7,654 bases of DNA, taken from the NCBI GenBank assembly GCA_003517845.1, contig DOZU01000061.1, forward strand, positions 1 through 7,654. The letters are read 5' to 3'. Positions 1 through 4,674 of the stretch are shown one piece after another (the stretch's first letter is position 1; every line of letters starts with the position of its first letter). The notes beneath the pieces were generated by a model. The model was not told where the DNA came from. It did no database searches and was given only the letters and a program-made list of their open reading frames with translations. Source of the stretch: Clostridiales bacterium. GTDB taxonomy: Bacteria > Bacillota > Sulfobacillia > UBA995. Position numbers and translations under genes: made by a program.

Positions 1-1
1 T

Positions 2-79
2 TCGGCCATCCTGGCCTATCTTGGCCGATCCGGCGGCGGCCACGCCAATCCCTATCGCCTGACCAGGGCGGCCAAGTGA
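2..79 (+). CDS. 3' end of an unidentified gene (partial, possibly winged-helix)
   Basis: This frame is open from the left edge and ends at TGA 77-79, giving 25 visible residues. The tail reads roughly AILAYLGRSGGGH followed by NPYRLTRAAK. A glycine-rich turn followed by N-x-YRL resembles the wing of winged-helix DNA-binding domains in replication or regulatory proteins, but that is a by-eye resemblance over very few residues. It does not look like the C-terminus of alanyl-tRNA synthetase, the gene that often precedes ireB in Firmicutes. The GTG at 76-78 overlaps the stop as GTGA and could start a short frame (76-213), which I do not call as a gene. The identity of this gene is unknown from this window. 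Confidence 0.4.
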   Translation, partial: SAILAYLGRSGGGHANPYRLTRAAK

Positions 80-343
80 CCGCTACCGCCTCGGTTGCGG
101 CCGCCCATTGGTGCGCGTTCAGCGCCGCGACGAGGCAGGGCTCGCTGAAGGTGGAGGCGGCACGGGCCGCCAACTCCGCGGCCGGCCCGCCGTCGTCTTC
201 GGTCTCGCCGTGATCCCTCTCGGCTTCCGCCGGATGCTGCGGGGCGCCACCTTTGTGTTGTAGGGGCGGGTTCGGAACCCGCCCCTACACCGTTCCGGTA
301 GCAGGTATGCGCGGGCGGCAGCGCGAACCATTGGGTGCATTTC
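80..343. other. Gene-poor intergenic stretch
   Basis: This stretch of about 260 bases lies between the left-edge gene and the ribosome-binding site of the IreB-family gene. I see no recognisable protein here. The frames on either strand are alanine-, arginine- and proline-rich, as expected by chance in GC-rich DNA. Two short plus-strand frames, 76-213 and 210-263, each begin with a GTG overlapping the preceding stop, but neither product is recognisable. The only clear structure is the palindrome at 259-289. I could not identify a convincing -35/-10 promoter for the downstream gene, although one should lie here if that gene has its own transcript. Confidence 0.5.
259..289. repeat. 31-base perfect palindrome (REP/MITE-like)
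   Basis: Two 15-base arms are perfect reverse complements separated by a single G at 274. The left arm, 259-273, reads TGTAGGGGCGGGTTC; the right arm, 275-289, reads GAACCCGCCCCTACA. As RNA it would fold into a very stable hairpin of about 13-14 bp with a tight loop. No T-run follows on either strand, so it does not look like a standard intrinsic terminator, although it could still block readthrough. From memory, GTAGGGGCGGGTT-type palindromes are dispersed in many copies in various bacterial genomes. That makes a mobile or REP-like repeat the best guess, but copy number cannot be judged from one window. Confidence 0.75.
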
Positions 344-349
344 GGGAGG
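344..349 (+). promoter_or_regulatory. Ribosome-binding site of the IreB-family gene
   Basis: GGGAGG lies 7 bases upstream of the GTG at 357. It supports that GTG as the start rather than the out-of-frame ATG at 352, which has almost no spacing to this site. Confidence 0.7.
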
Positions 350-356
350 CGATGGA

Positions 357-608
357 GTGGCTGCCGACGAGAAGACCAAGATCGTCCGCCAACGGTCCGA
401 GCCGGTGCGCGACGTGCTGCTGGCCGTGCATGACGCGCTCCGGGAAAAGGGCTACAATCCGGTGGGGCAACTGGCCTCATACCTCCTGACCGGCGACCCC
501 GCGTACATCACCAGCCACCGCAATGCGCGAGGCCTCATTCGCGGAATTGAGCGCGACGCCATCCTGGAGGCGGTACTCCAGCAATACCTGGAGGGGAAAT
601 CCTCCTGA
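357..608 (+). CDS. ireB: IreB/ReoM-family regulatory phosphoprotein (UPF0297)
   Basis: The 83-aa product matches the IreB family in length and signature: KGYNPVGQLASYLLTGDPAY at residues 31-50, then NAR (56-58), LIR (60-62), ERD (65-67) and ILE...YL up to residue 78. In Enterococcus IreB and Listeria ReoM this small cytoplasmic protein is phosphorylated near its N-terminus by a PASTA-type Ser/Thr kinase. ReoM controls ClpCP-dependent turnover of MurA and so peptidoglycan synthesis. Thr7 (in EKTK) falls where the family carries a phosphorylated Thr, by eye. The start is GTG with a good SD 7 bases upstream. The usual neighbours, alaS before and ruvX after, are not visible: the preceding gene end is not AlaS-like and the next gene encodes a membrane protein. 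Family assignment is confident; its role in this organism is inferred from homologues. Confidence 0.92.
   Translation: MAADEKTKIVRQRSEPVRDVLLAVHDALREKGYNPVGQLASYLLTGDPAYITSHRNARGLIRGIERDAILEAVLQQYLEGKSS
590..596 (+). promoter_or_regulatory. SD-like GGAGGGG upstream of a possible CTG start at 605
   Basis: GGAGGGG lies inside the 3' end of the IreB-family gene. Eight bases later comes CTG 605-607, which overlaps the ireB stop as CTGA and is in frame with the membrane protein. The ATG at 647 has no comparable site. This suggests translation may start at the CTG, adding 14 residues, but CTG starts are rare, so this is a hypothesis. Confidence 0.35.
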
Positions 609-646
609 CCGCCCAGCGATGGCGGGCTGAAGCGGCCCTGGCCCGC

Positions 647-1483
647 ATGCGCTCGTATGCCGGTCCGGCGCTGGACGCCGCCGGTGCTGCCGGCCGGTGC
701 TGCGTGGAAGCTGCCCGCCGTATCGGCGGGCAGCTCAGTCCAGGCCTCTTGCTGATCCCGGCTGGCGGAGCGTTTGCTCCCGCGTCCCCCGGGCGACTGG
801 CGGCGGTGGCACTTGCCGTCGCGATCGCCGCGGCCGCCGGGCTGGGCGGGGCGGTCCTGGCGAGGGTGAAGACTTCGCGGGCGGTGACCGCCTCCGGTCC
901 GCCGCCCGCCCGGGCGTTCATCGGCCTTGCGGCAGGTCTGACCCTCCTGGCGATCGCCGTCGCCGCCGCTAATCGGCTCGCCCCGGGGCAGGCGGGCTGG
1001 ATCTTGCTCGCCACCGGCCTGATTGCCATGGGGCTCCGAGAACCTCGCCCGTTCGCCGAAATCCACCTCCTCTGGGCGGTGGCTCCAGCCCTCCTGGTGG
1101 GTCTGGGCTGGGCGGCCGCGGGGGGCGGCGGTCGATTGCCGGGTGCGCTCCTCGCCTGGGCGGTACTGGGGCAGCTTGGCCGGGGCCTCATCTGGACCGC
1201 GGGCGAGGGAATCAATCCGCGCCTCTTGCCGTGGTCCAGTCCCACGCTGGGAAGGATGCTGGAACTCGCCAGTCCCTTCGCCCTACTGGGACTGATCGGC
1301 CCGCTTGGCCTGGGAGCCGCTTTCCTGGCCGGGCTGGCGGTAGCGGGCCTACTGGTTTCCCTCGGCCAAGCATGGCCAGCCCACACTATCGCCGGACGCA
1401 CCGCTTCCGCCGCGGGCGCCGCCCTCAGCCGGCTGGCAATTGCGGCCGCGGTCCTGCTGGATCGCGCAAACTGGCCGTCATGA
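647..1483 (+). CDS. Multi-spanning membrane protein of unknown function
   Basis: The product from ATG 647 is 278 aa and dominated by Ala, Leu and Gly. Hydrophobic stretches near residues 51-73, 90-108, 113-130, 138-158, 164-183 and 208-240 (long enough for two passes) suggest about 6-7 membrane helices. I recognise no family motif. The conserved-looking polar points are REPRPFAEIH (131-140) and an IW...GEGINPRLLPW segment (182-196), which could be loop sites. The frame has strongly GC-rich third positions like its neighbours. The opposite-strand frame over the same region is low-complexity and Arg/Pro-rich, so it is judged a shadow. An in-frame CTG at 605, overlapping the ireB stop and preceded by a good SD, may be the true start (292 aa). 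Proximity suggests co-transcription with ireB. A membrane-protein call is fairly safe; the function is not known. Confidence 0.65.
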   Translation: MRSYAGPALDAAGAAGRCCVEAARRIGGQLSPGLLLIPAGGAFAPASPGRLAAVALAVAIAAAAGLGGAVLARVKTSRAVTASGPPPARAFIGLAAGLTLLAIAVAAANRLAPGQAGWILLATGLIAMGLREPRPFAEIHLLWAVAPALLVGLGWAAAGGGGRLPGALLAWAVLGQLGRGLIWTAGEGINPRLLPWSSPTLGRMLELASPFALLGLIGPLGLGAAFLAGLAVAGLLVSLGQAWPAHTIAGRTASAAGAALSRLAIAAAVLLDRANWPS

Positions 1484-1499
1484 AGGCGCGCCTGGCCGG

Positions 1500-2660
1500 T
1501 CAACGGTAATCGATCTTCACCTGCTTGCCATGACGGCGCAAGCTACGCGCGATGTCCTGGACGATCTGGCCCTTCAGGGCCAACTCCACCGGGACATCGG
1601 GGCTCTGGTGGGCGGGGTTGATGGCCCGCCCCACGATGAAGTGGATCTGGTCGGCGGCGAGCAGCAGTCGGACGAGGCGGGACGCGGCATCGCGTCCGCC
1701 GTCGGGTTCCGACCGAGGCTTGCGGGGTGAAAGCAACTCGCGTACCCGGAACAGGGTTAGCATCCCCTCGGTCACCAGGTCGACACCCTGGATCCGCGCG
1801 AGCGGGGGCACCCGGGCATGCAGGGAGTCGAGATCGACCTCGATGGGGAGACCGAGTTCCCGAGCGACCAGGTTGCCGGTGGTGCCCCCGCACACCACCC
1901 GGTAACCCTCGGCGGCCAGGAGCCCCGCCACCACCGGCCGGTCCTGGGCGGGATCCTGAGGGGGGCCTACCAGGGCAGTCAGTTTGCGGGCCAGGCGCAC
2001 TCGGAGACAGACGATGCTGGCATCGTCTCCCGGCTTGCCCCCATAGAGCTTCCGGCACAACGCGGCTACCTGGTCCGCCAGTTCCTGCGATGAACAGCCG
2101 GTAGCCTCGGTCCGCCTCACAAACTGATCGACCCGCTCGTGACCCCAACCGAGGTTCCAGAGGCCCCCAATCCCCGCATGCAACACCCCGTCGGTGATCA
2201 GCACCGCCCAGTCCCCGTCGCCCAGGCGGAGCACGGCTTCCCTGATCACCCGCTCGCCCACCGTGCGCTCTACCCGCTGTATGGGGAGGCGGTCTCCGCC
2301 CCGCCCGAAAATGGCGGCCGGGTTGTCATATTCGGCCAGGTAGGCCGCCCCCTCCTGGCCGACCTCGAGCAAGGTGAAAGTGCTGTAGGCAAGCTGGCGC
2401 ACGCGGCACACCGGCAGCGTCTCGGCCAGCGTGGCCATGACCTCATCAATGCTGGCACCCTTGCGGAGCATGGTAGATGCCATGTGGCTGGTGACCGAGG
2501 AAAGGATGCTGGCCTTGACCCCGCTCCCCAGCCCGTCGGATACGACGGCCAGCGTCGACCGGCCGGTCCGGGTGACGGCCACGCTGTCGCCGCACAACTC
2601 CTCGCCGTGCTTGGTGAGCTGGCTGTGTCCGACCTCGACGACGTATCGCCCGGGGATCAC
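1500..2660 (-). CDS. SpoIIE-family PP2C phosphatase with extra C-terminal domain, hydrogenase-linked
   Basis: The product is 386 aa from a GTG start that overlaps the stop of the sensory hydrogenase gene (GTGA, 2657-2660). Residues 1-222 form a SpoIIE/PP2C phosphatase domain. Metal-site motifs are visible: CGDS (23-26, Asp25), SDGLGSG (41-47, Asp42), ITDG (155-158, Asp157) and GDDAS (211-215, Asp212/213). The family dephosphorylates Ser/Thr phosphoproteins, often anti-sigma-factor antagonists in partner switches, using Mn/Mg. There is no N-terminal sensor, receiver or membrane segment, so input probably comes from a separate protein; the coupled PAS-containing hydrogenase is the obvious candidate. 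Residues about 225-386 form a further domain with GGTTGN (258-263), a PP at 285-286 and GVDLVTEGMLTL (292-303), which I cannot assign to a named family. No kinase or STAS-domain substrate is visible in the window. The phosphatase call is strong; the target is unknown. Confidence 0.9.
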   Translation of the reverse strand: MIPGRYVVEVGHSQLTKHGEELCGDSVAVTRTGRSTLAVVSDGLGSGVKASILSSVTSHMASTMLRKGASIDEVMATLAETLPVCRVRQLAYSTFTLLEVGQEGAAYLAEYDNPAAIFGRGGDRLPIQRVERTVGERVIREAVLRLGDGDWAVLITDGVLHAGIGGLWNLGWGHERVDQFVRRTEATGCSSQELADQVAALCRKLYGGKPGDDASIVCLRVRLARKLTALVGPPQDPAQDRPVVAGLLAAEGYRVVCGGTTGNLVARELGLPIEVDLDSLHARVPPLARIQGVDLVTEGMLTLFRVRELLSPRKPRSEPDGGRDAASRLVRLLLAADQIHFIVGRAINPAHQSPDVPVELALKGQIVQDIARSLRRHGKQVKIDYR

Positions 2661-4405
2661 TCCGTCGCCGACCCTTCCTCAATGACCCGCACGAGCTTGG
2701 TCAGCAGCACCTTGGTCTCGGCGGTCGTCTCCCCCAGCAGGCCGGCGATCTCCTGAGCCACCTTCATCTGCTTGTTCATGACGTCCTGGGCGCGGGCGAC
2801 CGTCGCGGAACGCATGGCTGCGGCTTTCTCCCGCTGCCTCTCCCCCGCCGTGACGTCGGTGAAGATCCCCACCACGATCTCGTGTTCGGGAACGTAGAAG
2901 ATGGTCTGCTGGGCGATCAGGTCCTGCGGGGGTTGGGAGACGCGACCGCTGACCGTCTGCCGGCTGGTCACGGCCTCCCGGAAGGGCCGGGGGTCGGTCA
3001 AGCGGGAGACATGCTCGCCGGAAGCGGGCGGATCGGCGCCCGCCGGCGAGAACATGCGGCGGGCGGCCAGGTTGACCTCGATGATCCGCAACTCGGCGTC
3101 GGTCACCACCACTCCGCTGGGCATGGCATCCAGTACCACATTGGCCACGGACTCCGCCTTGGCCCGCATGTACGGGATGCACATCTCCAGCTCGGCGTAG
3201 CCCTGGTGAACGGCCACCGCCTTGCTGCGGCAGGAATCGAAGCCGCAGGCCCCGCAATTCAACTCGTCGGCGGGCGTCATCTTGCCGATGCGGGCCAGGA
3301 TGGCGCGGATGGTTGCCTCGCCGGGCACCGGGCGCACGGGCCGCCGGTCACCGTGGGACTGCTCCAGTTCAATGGCCGGCGGGGTCAGGCACTCCTCGCC
3401 GCCCTCCGCCCGCCGGGCGTGATAGGCGAGCACTCTCCGCCGGCGGTCGAGGAGGTCGCCCGCCTCCACCACCTGGGGACCGCCGACACATCCACCCTCG
3501 CAAGCCAGCATCTCGACCAGGGCCAGCCCCGGCGGAGCGGATGGCGCCTCGGCCAGCGCCCGGATCAACTCGACGCAACGGTCGAGCCCCGTCACCACCG
3601 CCACCGAATCCGCCAGGAAGTCGGTGCTGAGGCCGGCCGTCTTGAGCAGTCCGCCGTCGAGCGGGAACAGCCGGGCGATGCCGGCGGCCGGCGGGGTGAA
3701 GCCAGACCGGTCCACGCTGGCCGCCACCTGGCCATCTCGGACCAGTCCCGACTCCTCCCACATGTCCCAGAGTTCCCGGAAGGTGAGGACGGCGGCCAGA
3801 TCTTCGGGGGCGACTTCGGCCGCCTCGCGTTTCTTGGCGATGCAGGGACCCACGAACACCACCCGCAGCCCCGGGTGCACCGTTCGCAGCATCCGCGCGT
3901 GGGCGACCATGGGCGACACCACCGGCGCGAGATAGGGCAAGACCTCGGGATGGTGTCGCTCCATCAGATTAACGACTACCGGACAACTGGAGGTGATCAG
4001 GGGGCGATTGCCACCGGCCCGCTCGCGATGGGCCGCCGCGACCAGACCCGCTCCCGCCGCCGTCTCGTGGACCTGGGCGAATCCGAGCTTCCGGAGCAAG
4101 CCGGGAACTACTTCCGGGTCCAGCGGCAAGGCACCGGCGAAAGACGGGGCCAGGCTGGCGGCGACCGGTTCACCTCCGGCCAGCAGATCGCGCACGGCTT
4201 GCCGGTCATCGCGCACCCGTTTGGCGCGTTGCGGGCAGGCCAGGACGCAACGACCATCCAGGATGCAGCGCTCGTCGTCCACCTTGGCATGGATATGGCT
4301 GCCTCCGGGGTCGGCGCGAAAGCCGATGGCGTGCACCGGGCAGGACCGCAGACACCGGTAACAATCGCGGCACTTCGCCTCGCTGGTGGTGATGATCCCC
4401 GTCAC
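2657..4405 (-). CDS. hydS: HydS-type sensory [FeFe]-hydrogenase with FeS and PAS domains
   Basis: The product is 582 aa. Residues 10-60 are a two-cluster ferredoxin domain: C12, C15, C18, C22, then C47, D50, C53, C57, with Asp where the second cluster's middle Cys is expected. Residues about 80-330 are the H-cluster domain. L1 is TSSCP (138-142), L2 is GPCIAKKRE (186-194) and L3 is EMLACEGGCVGG (298-309), so the four cluster cysteines C141, C188, C302 and C306 are kept. The proton-transfer cysteine is Ser140, and the usual Met residues of L2 and L3 are Gly186 and Leu300. Next comes a 4Fe-4S motif (C384, C387, C392, C409), a PAS domain (about 420-520) and a helical tail (521-582). This is the architecture of group C sensory hydrogenases, thought to sense H2 or redox state rather than turn over H2 rapidly. 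The GTG start has a perfect GGAGGTGA site. Its coupling to the phosphatase gene suggests that the phosphatase receives the signal. Confidence 0.9.
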   Translation of the reverse strand: MTGIITTSEAKCRDCYRCLRSCPVHAIGFRADPGGSHIHAKVDDERCILDGRCVLACPQRAKRVRDDRQAVRDLLAGGEPVAASLAPSFAGALPLDPEVVPGLLRKLGFAQVHETAAGAGLVAAAHRERAGGNRPLITSSCPVVVNLMERHHPEVLPYLAPVVSPMVAHARMLRTVHPGLRVVFVGPCIAKKREAAEVAPEDLAAVLTFRELWDMWEESGLVRDGQVAASVDRSGFTPPAAGIARLFPLDGGLLKTAGLSTDFLADSVAVVTGLDRCVELIRALAEAPSAPPGLALVEMLACEGGCVGGPQVVEAGDLLDRRRRVLAYHARRAEGGEECLTPPAIELEQSHGDRRPVRPVPGEATIRAILARIGKMTPADELNCGACGFDSCRSKAVAVHQGYAELEMCIPYMRAKAESVANVVLDAMPSGVVVTDAELRIIEVNLAARRMFSPAGADPPASGEHVSRLTDPRPFREAVTSRQTVSGRVSQPPQDLIAQQTIFYVPEHEIVVGIFTDVTAGERQREKAAAMRSATVARAQDVMNKQMKVAQEIAGLLGETTAETKVLLTKLVRVIEEGSATE

Positions 4406-4674
4406 CGGCCGCCCTCACCTCCCCCGCCCGCGAGTTCCGAGAGCACCTCCCGGGCGAACAACGCGGGCACCTGCTCGGGGAACACGCCCCGATGCAGATG
4501 CGGCCCGATGCGAATGGTCACCCCCTGGGTACAACTCTCCATGCAGAAGCTGCCCCGCAGGGTGACCTCCGCCTTGACTCCATGCCGCTCCACCAGCTCC
4601 TGGAGGATGCGGATCACCGCCTCCGCTCCGCGCAGGAAGCAGGAGCTGCCCACGCAGACCTCGATCGCGATCAC
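4402..4674 (-). CDS. Stand-alone thioredoxin-like [2Fe-2S] protein (NuoE C-terminal type)
   Basis: The 90-aa product has the thioredoxin-fold [2Fe-2S] pattern C7-x4-C12 (CVGSSC) and C44-x3-C48 (CMESC) that binds the cluster in NuoE/HydC subunits. It lacks the N-terminal helical region of a full NuoE (usually about 150-170 aa), so it is more likely an electron carrier or accessory subunit than the main HydC. It closely resembles the C-terminal domain of the adjacent HydA; both share the VCVG..C.LRGA.AV pattern and FC.E.C..GV, suggesting duplication. The GTG start overlaps the HydA stop (GTGA, 4671-4674) with AGGAG six bases upstream. Its glycine-rich tail (LAGGGGEGGR) is encoded by the bases that form the SD of the next gene. 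It may pass electrons between the catalytic and sensory hydrogenases, but that is inference. Confidence 0.85.
   Translation of the reverse strand: MIAIEVCVGSSCFLRGAEAVIRILQELVERHGVKAEVTLRGSFCMESCTQGVTIRIGPHLHRGVFPEQVPALFAREVLSELAGGGGEGGR
4415..4422 (-). promoter_or_regulatory. Ribosome-binding site of the sensory hydrogenase gene
   Basis: On the minus strand these bases read GGAGGTGA, a full SD match, 9 bases before the GTG at 4405-4403. The site lies inside the last codons of the preceding small [2Fe-2S] gene and supports the GTG start despite its overlap with that gene's stop. Confidence 0.75.

Noticed and set aside
2..28. A 7-base inverted repeat TCGGCCA / TGGCCGA near the left edge
   Set aside because: It lies inside a coding tail, is short, and GGCC-rich repeats of this size are expected in such DNA.
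76..213. A 45-aa plus-strand frame starting with GTG overlapping the first stop, followed by a 17-aa frame at 210-263
   Set aside because: The overlap geometry is suggestive, but both products are unrecognisable, the first is alanine/serine-rich, and frames of this size occur by chance.
535..1503. A 322-codon minus-strand frame opposite the membrane protein
   Set aside because: The product is an Arg/Pro/Ala/Ser-rich string typical of a shadow frame. The plus-strand frame has regularly spaced hydrophobic segments.
357..2660. The idea that the SpoIIE phosphatase dephosphorylates the nearby IreB-family protein
   Set aside because: The IreB-family partner phosphatases known in Firmicutes are a different PP2C type located beside the PASTA kinase. 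The genes here are on opposite strands, and the phosphatase is coupled to the hydrogenase genes instead.
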